A stretch of 64,000 nucleotides of DNA from CBDDLD01 sp965250025. GTDB taxonomy: Bacteria; Bacteroidota; Bacteroidia; Flavobacteriales; Flavobacteriaceae. Under the pieces are notes generated by a model. The model searched no databases. It worked only from the letters and a program-made list of their open reading frames with translations, and had not been told where the DNA came from. The translations under genes were made by a program, and so were the position numbers. The DNA is taken from contig OZ252283.1 of NCBI GenBank assembly GCA_965250025.1, forward strand, positions 2,666,001 through 2,730,000. Direction: 5' to 3'. This document shows positions 36,780 to 44,805 of this stretch, one piece after another; within the stretch, counting starts at the first letter, position 1, and each line of letters starts with the position of its first letter.

Positions 36780-37283
36780 ATGAAAAGACCTTTACTTTTT
36801 ATTTTTTTACTTATTGCACTAAGTTTTAGCAGTTGTAAATCCTCAAAAAACAAGCCCGTAAAAAAACCTTCCCGGCAAACCACACATGTTGAAACTAGCA
36901 AACAGGCACGTTCAATAATTGATCATGCCAAAAAATTTAAAGGTGTAAAGTATAAATATGGTGGCACTTCAAAAAAAGGCATGGATTGTTCAGGATTGGT
37001 TTATACGTCCTTTAAAGCTAACGCTATTACCTTGCCCAGAACAACCTCAGATCTGTCAAAAACCGGAGATTGGGTGGACCTCAAAAAAGTAGCCCCCGGA
37101 GACTTAGTATTTTTTGCCACCAGAAAAAACAGCAGGAAAGTCAACCACGTCGGTATTGTTACTTATGCCAGACCGGGCCATGTGGAGTTTATACATGCAT
37201 CAACCAGTAAAGGTGTTATTGTTTCTTCCTTAGCTGAAAAGTACTGGTATTTTGCCTTCGTACAGGCAAGACGTATTTTGTAA
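36780..37283 (+). CDS. NlpC/P60 (C40) cell-wall peptidase lipoprotein
   Basis: This cysteine peptidase probably cuts peptidoglycan stem peptides in the periplasm. The 167-aa product starts MKRPLLFIFLLIALSFSSC, a lipoprotein signal, and continues with a basic spacer. The NlpC/P60 catalytic set is Cys in MDCSGLVYTSF (near 70), His in VNHVGIVTY (near 121) and His in FIHASTSKG (near 138). A frame open from 36693 overlaps lpxB and lacks a signal, so the ATG at 36780 is used. It lies 7 nt after lpxB. Confidence 0.92.
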   Translation: MKRPLLFIFLLIALSFSSCKSSKNKPVKKPSRQTTHVETSKQARSIIDHAKKFKGVKYKYGGTSKKGMDCSGLVYTSFKANAITLPRTTSDLSKTGDWVDLKKVAPGDLVFFATRKNSRKVNHVGIVTYARPGHVEFIHASTSKGVIVSSLAEKYWYFAFVQARRIL

Positions 37284-37332
37284 GATTTTATATAAATCCC
37301 CCCGAAGACTAACAACTATTAAAATAATAAAG

Positions 37333-38313
37333 TTACTCCAAGTTAACAGCTACCCAATAACTTCCGATTTGATCGTTAGATATATTTCTAACTAAAAGCT
37401 TTACTTCGGTGCCTTCTTCAATACCATTAATAAGCTCTATCATTTGTTGATTTATAGTAGCTCCCCCTCCTAGATCTACTAAATTACCTTCTAAGGTACT
37501 ATCATCCAAGCTCAAATCAAATTGTAAGGGAACCAATCCCCTATTTTCAAAGCTTAAAAATCTTGAAGGCTCATAAACCAATGTGGCTATGACCTTTACT
37601 TCCTGAGGATTTACATCGCCAGTATATTCTTGGCTATCTGCTGTATCTGTTGCCGGTCGATAGGTGTATTGCGCACGTTTTGCTGGCTGGTCATCAAAAA
37701 CCACCTGAGCAGTATTATTAATGCTTATCATTACTCTGTAACAATTGTTTAATGTATTGATCCGTTGCTCAGTTAATACACCATGTTGCTTTTTTGAGGT
37801 TTCTTGTGTTACATTTTTAGATTTTAATTCTTCTTTTATACTTCTTAACTCTTCCAATACTGTATCAGGCATGCCTCCTTTGTTAGCATCAGCTAATATT
37901 GTAAGATGCTTTGTGATGACGCGCTCTAAGGTTTCCAGAAATACTAACATCTCAGGTTGTCGTCTCGATGCTTTTCGATAACCTGTAGTGAATTCATTTA
38001 ATGTTGCGGGGCTATTTTGCGCAAATGCCCATGTTGCATGATTTTTTACCCGGTTGTATAACTTTCGGGCACGCTGCATGGCAGTAAGCACCTGCTCAGT
38101 CTCTGAGCCTTGTTGAGCAACAACATTACTATCTGTTACCACCTTATCTGCGGCATCTATTTTTGATAAAAAATCTTCTAAAAACGCTGAGTTAAAGCGT
38201 GTATTTATAGCTTGAAAAGTAGATAAATCCTGAGTTAAAAGATTGTGTATTGTTCTGGCACTCTCTGCCATAAAAGCATCTGAGCCTACGTACATTCTTT
38301 TTACTTTTTCCAT
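37333..38313 (-). CDS. Hypothetical protein, helical N-half and beta-rich C-half
   Basis: I do not recognise this 326-aa protein. It has no signal peptide or membrane segment. Residues 1-185 are mostly helical and charged (FLETLERVITKHLTILADA, LEELRSIKEELKSKN). After a linker rich in Thr and Asp, residues 230-326 look like a beta-sandwich (VIATLVYEPSRFLSFENRG, LLVRNISNDQIGSYWVAVN). The gene stands alone and is convergent with the NlpC/P60 gene. No transcription terminator is visible in the 49-nt gap. Confidence 0.65.
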   Translation of the reverse strand: MEKVKRMYVGSDAFMAESARTIHNLLTQDLSTFQAINTRFNSAFLEDFLSKIDAADKVVTDSNVVAQQGSETEQVLTAMQRARKLYNRVKNHATWAFAQNSPATLNEFTTGYRKASRRQPEMLVFLETLERVITKHLTILADANKGGMPDTVLEELRSIKEELKSKNVTQETSKKQHGVLTEQRINTLNNCYRVMISINNTAQVVFDDQPAKRAQYTYRPATDTADSQEYTGDVNPQEVKVIATLVYEPSRFLSFENRGLVPLQFDLSLDDSTLEGNLVDLGGGATINQQMIELINGIEEGTEVKLLVRNISNDQIGSYWVAVNLE

Positions 38314-38493
38314 AATATAAGTAGTGTTTTGGGGTTAATTCATTGTTTTTAATCTTATCACAGTCTAATATAGATTTGGTCGGCATGCTAAGTTAATATA
38401 ATAATGTTAATATTTGTAAGAAAAATATAGATGTATGTTATTTTGACATGATTAGTAGATCAATTGCCAAGGTTAGTTAATACGTTACCATAT

Positions 38494-38714
38494 GGCAATG
38501 ACTTGGCGAAGTATGGCAACGACCTAGCGAAGTGTGTCAATGCCTCAGCGAAGCATGGCAATAACCTGACTAAGTATGGCAAAGGCTTAGCAAATCATGG
38601 CAATACCTTAGCGAAGCATGGCAACGACTTAGCGAAGCATGACAATGATATAGCTAAGTATGACAATAGCCTAACTAAGCATGGTATCGACTCAACTAAG
38701 CGTGGCAATGAATT
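38494..38714 (+). repeat. 21-bp tandem repeat (minisatellite), about ten units
   Basis: Ten full degenerate units (38494-38703) and a partial eleventh follow the pattern GGCAAtgacttaGCGAAGcat. Being a multiple of three, it is open in frame from a TTG at 38464 to 38745 and would encode a 93-aa peptide with repeats such as GNDLAKY, GNNLTKY and GNTLAKH. The peptide has no signal and no convincing start site, so it is listed as a repeat. It lies about 120 bp before the effector-like gene. The positions 38314-38463 hold no gene that I can see. Confidence 0.85.
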
Positions 38715-38860
38715 TAAAATATACGTAGCCTTACGTATTGTTTAGTGTAAGATTTTTCTTTTTATTTGTCGCTCCTTTACAAAAGGATTTTATGTATTAA
38801 TACAATTGAGGTGCCCCAAATCCATCTGCAATTATTGTTTAACCTATAAAGCTTAAATTT

Positions 38861-40624
38861 ATGATTAGTTATTTTTTAAAAAGGTGTTTCTTAGTATTAG
38901 GGTTATCGTTATTATTTGTGAGTTGTGTACAGGACGACGCTTTTAATACCGAAATAGAACCGGTAAGCCATGCACCTCGATTTACACTACAAAAAATCAC
39001 CTCACCAAACCTTAAAGCCAACCCAAGGCTATACAAAACCATCGACGAATTATCGTCTTCAGTTGGTTCTATAGACAATGATCTTACACTGGCAAAAAAA
39101 GTCTACAATGCCGAGCAGGATTTTATCGTAGATACTAGTATTGCCAATTATATTGAATATGGCGATTACCATTCGTATACCTTCCCTGTAATTAGACCTA
39201 CAGACAACGGGCTTACCGAAAACCTCTTACTTAGTCTGCAAGCCGATGGGTCTTACAAAGCCCTTTTGTTTACTTACGATCTTACTGATGCCGAAAAGAC
39301 ATTGTTACAAAACAATGCCTTAGTAGACTTAGAAGGCAAAGTAAGCATGCAGGTCCACGATGACCAATGGGCCAATACCATATTGGCCAAAACAGAGTAC
39401 GAACTGGGCAATGGTGTTTGTTTAGACATACGAGAGGAGTACGAGATGTGCTGTTCTAACACGCACAGCTCTCAAGATGTTAGAGAAGGGCAAACTTGTA
39501 ACTGTGAACAGCAGCCTACGGCTACCTATCTAACCGTAACCGTAGGACCGTGCAGTAACGGTGGTGGTGGCGGTGGTCGGGGTAACACGGATGTCAATAC
39601 CGATGGTCCTATTCCTAACAACCATGGCAATATTGGGCTTTTAGGGGGTAATGTTGGTGGTGGTCAAAACACAAACCCTAATGGCAATATTAATATCCCA
39701 AGCGGCAATGACATCAACAACCCTAACAATACACAACAGGAAAACAGCAACTGTTTACAAACCAATAGCAATGGTGATTGTGTAAATAACGTTACAGCAC
39801 CTTTGGTGCTTATAAGACCAAGCTCTACACAGCTTATTAATCTATTAGACTTAGATATTTCTACAGATAGTGAGGTCATTAACTGGATCAATAATCCTGT
39901 TAATGTGAATATTGTAGATGCAATACTAAACGTTTTAGAGTATGACGAAATCGAAGAAGACATATTATTCATAAAAGAAGCTATTGAGAACTTGATGAGT
40001 TTTTCTCCTTCAAATTATCCAGGAAAAGAAGATGGCTTGCCTTTTTATTGGTGGAATAATGATGATTTGATAGAGAATATTATTCAGGATCCTTATGAAA
40101 CTTGGAAAAAATTGTCTGCAAGAGAAAAGCAATTAGCTAAAATGTATCCAATTGAAGCATTGAAAATAAACAAAAATAAAACAATTGCTTTTGAGAAAAC
40201 TGCTCAATACTTTGGTAATACGCCTCAAAATCTTAATGGTAAAGCAGATGCATTTAGACACGCTTTCTTTCAGGCTATAAACACCCAAGATATTAATCAA
40301 TATAAAGCAAAAATGTTTGCAGATGCTCATGAAAGTGAAGTGCCAAATAGATGGATTAAGGAAAAACAAATGGATTTATTTAATAATAACATAGGAATTG
40401 ATTTAATTGTTTCTGAAAATTTGTATAATACTGATGTAAATACTATTGCTTCTATGATTAATAATTTAGTTACTGAAGGTGAATTAGTTTATCTAAGCCC
40501 TATTGATTATAGTGGTTACAACACTTTTAATAGTCCTTTCTGGGATAATTCAGCAACTATTGAGCCTAATGATGGTACTCATGGTATTACACCTTCAACA
40601 ATATTAATACCGACAAATGAATAA
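38861..40624 (+). CDS. Modular lipoprotein with C-terminal polymorphic-effector-like domain
   Basis: This 587-aa protein is built in blocks. A lipoprotein signal ends LLFVSC (Cys22). Residues 25-185 form a conserved-looking flavobacterial surface region. A Cys-rich segment follows (Cys187, 197, 198, 213, 215, 231), then a Gly/Asn-rich linker (233-310) and a C-terminal domain (about 420-540). That domain has KADAFRHAFF (461-470), FADAHESE (486-493) and KQMDLFNNNIG (502-512), resembling DUF6973-type domains found at the ends of Bacteroidota polymorphic proteins. His467, His490 and Glu491 are candidate active residues. DNA from about 39.8 kb on is visibly more AT-rich. The next gene overlaps it by 8 nt. 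A surface effector with a swappable tip is inferred, not shown. Confidence 0.7.
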   Translation: MISYFLKRCFLVLGLSLLFVSCVQDDAFNTEIEPVSHAPRFTLQKITSPNLKANPRLYKTIDELSSSVGSIDNDLTLAKKVYNAEQDFIVDTSIANYIEYGDYHSYTFPVIRPTDNGLTENLLLSLQADGSYKALLFTYDLTDAEKTLLQNNALVDLEGKVSMQVHDDQWANTILAKTEYELGNGVCLDIREEYEMCCSNTHSSQDVREGQTCNCEQQPTATYLTVTVGPCSNGGGGGGRGNTDVNTDGPIPNNHGNIGLLGGNVGGGQNTNPNGNINIPSGNDINNPNNTQQENSNCLQTNSNGDCVNNVTAPLVLIRPSSTQLINLLDLDISTDSEVINWINNPVNVNIVDAILNVLEYDEIEEDILFIKEAIENLMSFSPSNYPGKEDGLPFYWWNNDDLIENIIQDPYETWKKLSAREKQLAKMYPIEALKINKNKTIAFEKTAQYFGNTPQNLNGKADAFRHAFFQAINTQDINQYKAKMFADAHESEVPNRWIKEKQMDLFNNNIGIDLIVSENLYNTDVNTIASMINNLVTEGELVYLSPIDYSGYNTFNSPFWDNSATIEPNDGTHGITPSTILIPTNE

Positions 40625-40982
40625 ATTATTAAAAATCAGCTTTTTATTTCTAATTATTGTAGTAAACTCTTGTAACAAATTTGGAACAGATTTTGTTATA
40701 AGAAATGGAATAGAAAAGACCATTGATTCAATCGCTATTTCTAATGGCTTTAATAAAATCACAATAGAAGAGTTAAAAAAAGACGAGAAAAGAAAAGGGT
40801 TTATTGATTTTAAAATCAATAAACCCAAGAATGATGGTGCCTACTTTGTTCAAGTATTCGATAAAAATAAAACTATATACAGGCAACCTTTTGGGTATTA
40901 TAGTAATGGCATCCCTTCTGGTTCAACATATCATATTGAGATATATAAAGACACTTTAATTATAAGAGAGCATTTTGATTGA
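40617..40982 (+). CDS. Small lipoprotein, candidate immunity protein
   Basis: This 121-aa protein has a lipoprotein signal (LFLIIVVNSCNKF, Cys19). The mature part is short and beta-rich (FIDFKINKPKNDGAYFVQVF, TYHIEIYKDTLIIREHF). It has no known motif. Its start codon lies inside the last codons of the upstream lipoprotein gene, so the two are translationally coupled. A small coupled gene right after a variable effector tip is the usual place of an immunity protein. An envelope location would fit protection against a surface or periplasm-acting tip. The role is inferred from context only. Confidence 0.65.
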   Translation: MNKLLKISFLFLIIVVNSCNKFGTDFVIRNGIEKTIDSIAISNGFNKITIEELKKDEKRKGFIDFKINKPKNDGAYFVQVFDKNKTIYRQPFGYYSNGIPSGSTYHIEIYKDTLIIREHFD

Positions 40983-41112
40983 TTATTTTCCATTTAAAAA
41001 GATTAAAATTGCCCCTATTATTGTATTATCTCATATTGTTTTCAAAGTCAAAAAAACAGATTTGATAGATACAGGAGAAGCAATTTCATTAACAAGTGTA
41101 GAAAATTAAATT

Positions 41113-41238
41113 ATGAAAGAAGTTAAAGCATTGTATGATTTTAATTTATCACTAGTAATATGGACTATTTTAATCCTTGTTTTATTATTTCTTATCTGTA
41201 AAGTCATTTATAAATATCTTAATAACAAAAAAGGTTAA
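41113..41238 (+). CDS. 41-aa single-span membrane peptide
   Basis: ATG 41113 to TAA 41236-41238 encodes MKEVKALYDFNLSLVIWTIL and then a hydrophobic helix (LILVLLFLICKVIYKYL type) ending NNKKG, with one membrane segment at about 13-33 and a basic C-terminus. The composition is coherent for a real small membrane protein, and similar peptides starting MKE(I/V)KAL occur in flavobacteria as far as I recall. Just before it, 40981-41109 is open in one frame for 42 codons without a start, possibly a gene remnant. Confidence 0.55.
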   Translation: MKEVKALYDFNLSLVIWTILILVLLFLICKVIYKYLNNKKG

Positions 41239-41241
41239 TAA

Positions 41242-41388
41242 AACTTCCAAATATTATGCAATAGCCAACGATGGTTTAATTAAAATCTTTCATATGCTAA
41301 AGCTTATGCATTTTGGGATTAATAGGTGAAGGTAATTTTGGAGAAATGACTACGGATGTAAATTTATTTTCAAATGGAAACTGTAACT
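41242..41388 (+). pseudogene. Broken remnant of a coding sequence
   Basis: One frame reads TSKYYAIANDGLIKIF before a stop. A shifted frame then reads LGLIGEGNFGEM followed by TTDVNLFSNGNCN and a stop at 41386-41388. Both pieces look like real protein, so a frameshifted C-terminal fragment is likely. It contains the word CCAACGATGGT, which recurs at 42489 after the two paralogous genes. Confidence 0.4.
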
Positions 41389-41895
41389 AAAGTAGCTACA
41401 TTATTATTTATATCTGTTATGAGAACTACTAATTTTGATCTAAACAATTATTTAGGTAAACCCATTAATGAATTCGATACGGTTTTAGTAAATGGCCATC
41501 TTAGTAATGTGCGTAAAATGTATAAACTTAGTGATTCTGAAATGTGTTTGTACGGTTATTCTATAAAGAATGTGTATTTACATGCTAATGACTCTAATAA
41601 TGTTGTTGACATAACTGTACATTTTCCAATGATTTTAGATAAGCTATTTTATGATCATATAGTAGAGCTTTATGGTCTCCCAAAAAAAGTTTTGAAAGTA
41701 GATAAGATCATAGAAAGAAAAGCTTCTCTAGACAAGGATGGAAGTTCTGTTAGCTCAAAGACCTATTCTACAAAAGAAGTAAATTTTGAAGATAAGCCCA
41801 CCATAATCATATGGGAAACTCAAACTATTAAAATAGACATTATATATAACTACTTACAAGGAGCAACTAAAATGAAAGTAAAAATGAAAGAATAG
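41374..41895 (+). CDS. Orphan protein, paralogue of the next gene
   Basis: This 173-aa protein (or 158 aa from the ATG at 41419) has no signal peptide and no known motif. It aligns with the next gene over the C-terminal 100 residues: VDITVHFPMILDKLFYDHI against QSVTIYFHKLINRQFYDAF, YGLPKKVLKVDK against YGEPNNILIIDK, and FEDKPTIIIWETQTIKI against FEENPLYIIWKKDSYEI. Small cytoplasmic-looking paralogues after an effector gene often are orphan immunity proteins; that is the inference here. It is strongly AT-rich. Confidence 0.65.
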   Translation: METVTKVATLLFISVMRTTNFDLNNYLGKPINEFDTVLVNGHLSNVRKMYKLSDSEMCLYGYSIKNVYLHANDSNNVVDITVHFPMILDKLFYDHIVELYGLPKKVLKVDKIIERKASLDKDGSSVSSKTYSTKEVNFEDKPTIIIWETQTIKIDIIYNYLQGATKMKVKMKE

Positions 41896-41927
41896 TAGCT
41901 TTAATTTTATGTCTTAATAATTATTTT

Positions 41928-42464
41928 ATGAATCAAATAGTATTTGAAGACTTATTGAAAGAGCACATTTCAGTTGCGAAAGAAATTACAGGAAACGATT
42001 TTGAAGAAAGTAATATTAATATAGACAACTTCAAAAACAAACACTATAGTATTAAATCAAATCTAGATTATAATCCTCTTGAAATAAGAAACTTATACGG
42101 CATGCCTTATAAATTTCTTTTCATTCAGACTGACAAAAATGATACAATACAATCTGTTACGATTTATTTTCATAAATTAATAAATCGACAATTTTATGAT
42201 GCTTTTAATAGAGTTTATGGTGAACCTAATAATATTTTGATTATTGATAAAAGAACTGTTATAAGTGAAAATAATGAAGAAGATGAAACGTATGGTTTTA
42301 AACAACATACAAGGAAAAGTGACTTGGAGTTAAGAGAAGGTAGTTTTGAAGAAAACCCGCTCTATATTATATGGAAAAAAGACAGTTATGAGATAAAAGC
42401 ATTACTGAGGCATAAACAAAATACGAGCGAGCTAACATTTAAACTCCCGGGAGTTAATTTTTAA
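41928..42464 (+). CDS. Orphan protein, paralogue of the previous gene
   Basis: This 178-aa protein has no signal peptide. It carries the same order of motifs as its neighbour: a YFH/HFP strand, a FYD helix, YGEPNNILIIDK, an acidic variable loop (SENNEEDETYG), then ELREGSFEENPLYIIWKKD and a final strand pair (TSELTFKLP). It lies 32 nt after the previous gene, so they form a tandem duplicate. An 11-bp direct repeat and a terminator follow. Function is unknown; a candidate immunity paralogue. Confidence 0.65.
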   Translation: MNQIVFEDLLKEHISVAKEITGNDFEESNINIDNFKNKHYSIKSNLDYNPLEIRNLYGMPYKFLFIQTDKNDTIQSVTIYFHKLINRQFYDAFNRVYGEPNNILIIDKRTVISENNEEDETYGFKQHTRKSDLELREGSFEENPLYIIWKKDSYEIKALLRHKQNTSELTFKLPGVNF

Positions 42465-42488
42465 TTCAAACTATTTTAAATGTTATAA

Positions 42489-42600
42489 CCAACGATGGTC
42501 TAAAGAATAAAGATGTTCTGATCATTAAAAAACTGAAAAAGGACTCAAATTCTTTTTAGAAAACGAATGGCGTCAAAGTTTTAAAGACACTACATTTTGT
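42489..42600 (+). other. Degenerate sequence after the paralogue pair
   Basis: The stretch 42465-42608 has no intact gene. It begins with sequence similar to 41242-41275, including the exact word CCAACGATGGT (42489-42499; first copy 41265-41275). All frames are interrupted. It is probably another gene remnant. The whole gap 42465-42768 otherwise holds only a terminator and the comEC promoter area. Confidence 0.4.
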
Positions 42601-42608
42601 AATTAGAC

Positions 42609-42642
42609 AATACCCGTATATGTATATTATGCGGGTATTTAT
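42609..42642 (+). terminator. Terminator of the accessory cassette
   Basis: AATACCCG (42609-42616) pairs with CGGGTATT (42632-42639) around a 15-nt AT-rich loop, followed by a short T-rich run. It separates the cassette from comEC. Confidence 0.6.
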
Positions 42643-42736
42643 GCTTTGTAACTTCAGTTGTTGTATGAACAAAAAAACCTAAATATTAATCGTTTTCATT
42701 ATTTACACAAATAAACCAAGAGCTTTTTAAATTAAT

Positions 42737-42744
42737 TATTTTTG
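42737..42744 (+). promoter_or_regulatory. Candidate -7 box of comEC
   Basis: TATTTTTG matches TAnnTTTG, 24 nt before the comEC start at 42769. No clear -33 box is seen. Confidence 0.4.
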
Positions 42745-42768
42745 TAAGATTTTTACTAACTTTCAAAA

Positions 42769-44796
42769 ATGAAAATTAGTTTTACCCCAATCGCTAAATT
42801 TACTTTTTGCCTGATCATCGGCATTATCATTTCACATTACTCAGAAGTAATATTTCACAACGCATTAAAGCTATTAATATCAATTTTCATTGTAATATTA
42901 ATATTCTATCTGAAAGGTCTTTTTTTCAAAAGTGTTCATTCTTTATCATTCGATATCGTCACTATTACTACTTTTATTTTTATAGGTGTATTTTCTTACT
43001 CAAAACATCATACACATTTGTATCAGGACCATTACACACATTATATTAAGCCCACAGCTACCACAACACTTGTAACGTTAAAAATCAAAACGCAATTAGC
43101 ATCTAATGCGTACAATCACAGGTTCATTACTGAGGTTAAAGCAGTCGACACGATACCCGTATCAGGAAAACTACTTCTTAATATTCACAAAGACAGTTTG
43201 TATACGCCAATGACTATTGATGATGAGATATGTATTGCAACTCAACTTGCAACGGTTAAGCCTCCTCTAAATCCATTTCAATTTGACTATAAGGCTTATT
43301 TAAACAGGAAACAGATACACCATCAGGTATTTATTAACTCTGAGGCTATCATTGCTCAAAGGCCATCCGAAACCACAATTTATGGTCTTGCAAACGCTTT
43401 AAGGACACGCATTAATGAAAAGTTGAAGACCTCATCATTAAGTGATGAGGCTGTAGCCATGGTCAATGCATTAGTATTGGGTCAGCGCCAACACATTGAC
43501 AGAAATCTATATGACAACTATGTAAAATCCGGCACCATACATATTCTTGCAGTCTCTGGATTGCATGTCGGCATTTTATTGTGGATTCTAAACATCATAC
43601 TCCAACCACTGACATATATAAAAAAAGGCAGGCATCTCAGATTGTTGTTAAGCATTTTGGTTTTGTGGAGTTTTGCAGTCATTACCGGGCTTTCTCCTTC
43701 TGTCGTTAGAGCGGTTGCCATGTTTAGTGTCATAGCCGTAGCCTTAAACTTTAAACGCAGTACAAATATCTATAATACCTTAGCCATATCTGCTTTCTTT
43801 ATGTTGTTGATCAATCCTTCGCTTCTGTTTGAAGTAGGGTTTCAGATGAGTTATCTGGCAGTAATTGCCATTGTAAGCGTACAACCCATTATATATCGGT
43901 GGTGGCAACCCAAATACTACATTATCGATAAGCTATGGCAAATATTTACAGTGACCATTGCTGCTCAAATAGGTGTTGCACCTGTAAGCTTATTCTATTT
44001 TCATCAGTTTCCTGGTTTATTCTTTGTTTCTAACCTGATCGTTATTCCTTTTCTGGGTATAATACTAGGGTTGGGTATTCTCATTGTATGCCTTACCATG
44101 ATCGATCAGGCGCCTCAGTTTTTGAACTCTGGTTTTAATTATATCATTACTGCTCTTAATCGTTTTATTTCCTGGATTTCTGGTTTTGACAGTTTTTTAT
44201 TCAGAAACATCTCTTTTAATATTTTCCATGTCGTTATCTGCTACCTTTTCATTATTGCAGTACTGTATCAATATAAAAAAAGTAAAATAAAGCTATTACT
44301 ATATGGCCTTATTTGTTGCTCTGCTTTTATGCTTGTCACAAAATTCAGCAATTATAAAGATGCCTTCATTGTTTTTAATAAGCATCGTCATTCTATTATT
44401 GGCATAAAACAAGGACGCCGTTTATACCTCTCCCATAATATGGATAGTACAACTGCCCTAAATGATTTTACTATAAAAAACTACAATATTGGAAGTTTTA
44501 CCACATTGACAGCTACAGATAGCCTACAAACAGTTTACCAATATAATGGCAAACTTATTTTAGTTATTGAACATTTGGGTCGTTATAATATCAAAGGGTT
44601 TAAACCCAATTACGTCCTTCTCAGAAACGCTCCTAAAATAAATCTCAACCGACTTATAGAGGGCTTAAATCCCGAGCTTATTATTGCAGATGCTAGCAAT
44701 TACACGTCTTATGCTAACCGGTGGCGTCAAACTTGTCAAGATAAAAAAATCCCTTTCCATTACACTAATGAAAAGGGCGCTTTTATATTACATTAA
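42769..44796 (+). CDS. comEC: ComEC/Rec2-type DNA uptake channel protein
   Basis: This is an inner-membrane channel for single-stranded DNA in natural transformation. The 675-aa protein has two or three N-terminal membrane segments and an OB-like extracytoplasmic domain (about 85-195). The competence domain contains GTIHILAVSGLHVGILLW (255-272) and GLSPSVVRAVAMF, with about eight more membrane segments. The C-terminal part (about 520-675) is shorter than a full metallo-beta-lactamase-like domain, and no HxHxDH motif is seen. Such reduced forms are common in Bacteroidota. Confidence 0.9.
   Translation: MKISFTPIAKFTFCLIIGIIISHYSEVIFHNALKLLISIFIVILIFYLKGLFFKSVHSLSFDIVTITTFIFIGVFSYSKHHTHLYQDHYTHYIKPTATTTLVTLKIKTQLASNAYNHRFITEVKAVDTIPVSGKLLLNIHKDSLYTPMTIDDEICIATQLATVKPPLNPFQFDYKAYLNRKQIHHQVFINSEAIIAQRPSETTIYGLANALRTRINEKLKTSSLSDEAVAMVNALVLGQRQHIDRNLYDNYVKSGTIHILAVSGLHVGILLWILNIILQPLTYIKKGRHLRLLLSILVLWSFAVITGLSPSVVRAVAMFSVIAVALNFKRSTNIYNTLAISAFFMLLINPSLLFEVGFQMSYLAVIAIVSVQPIIYRWWQPKYYIIDKLWQIFTVTIAAQIGVAPVSLFYFHQFPGLFFVSNLIVIPFLGIILGLGILIVCLTMIDQAPQFLNSGFNYIITALNRFISWISGFDSFLFRNISFNIFHVVICYLFIIAVLYQYKKSKIKLLLYGLICCSAFMLVTKFSNYKDAFIVFNKHRHSIIGIKQGRRLYLSHNMDSTTALNDFTIKNYNIGSFTTLTATDSLQTVYQYNGKLILVIEHLGRYNIKGFKPNYVLLRNAPKINLNRLIEGLNPELIIADASNYTSYANRWRQTCQDKKIPFHYTNEKGAFILH
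44751..44782 (+). terminator. Possible hairpin terminator at the comEC 3' end
   Basis: CCCTTTCCATTA (44751-44762) pairs with TAATGAAAAGGG (44766-44777) with one mismatch and a 3-nt loop, then CGCTTTTAT. It lies within the last codons of comEC. The next gene is convergent, 9 nt on. Confidence 0.4.
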
Positions 44797-44805
44797 TGCT
44801 TAATT

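Noticed and set aside
38494..38714. CRISPR array
   Set aside because: Units are contiguous and degenerate, with no unique spacers and no cas genes nearby.
38464..38745. A 93-aa frame through the 21-bp repeats
   Set aside because: It starts with TTG, has no signal or promoter box close by, and is open simply because the repeat length is a multiple of three. It was kept as a repeat; coding is not excluded.
40981..41109. A 42-codon open stretch without a start codon
   Set aside because: No start codon or motif; mentioned only as a possible remnant beside the 41-aa membrane peptide.
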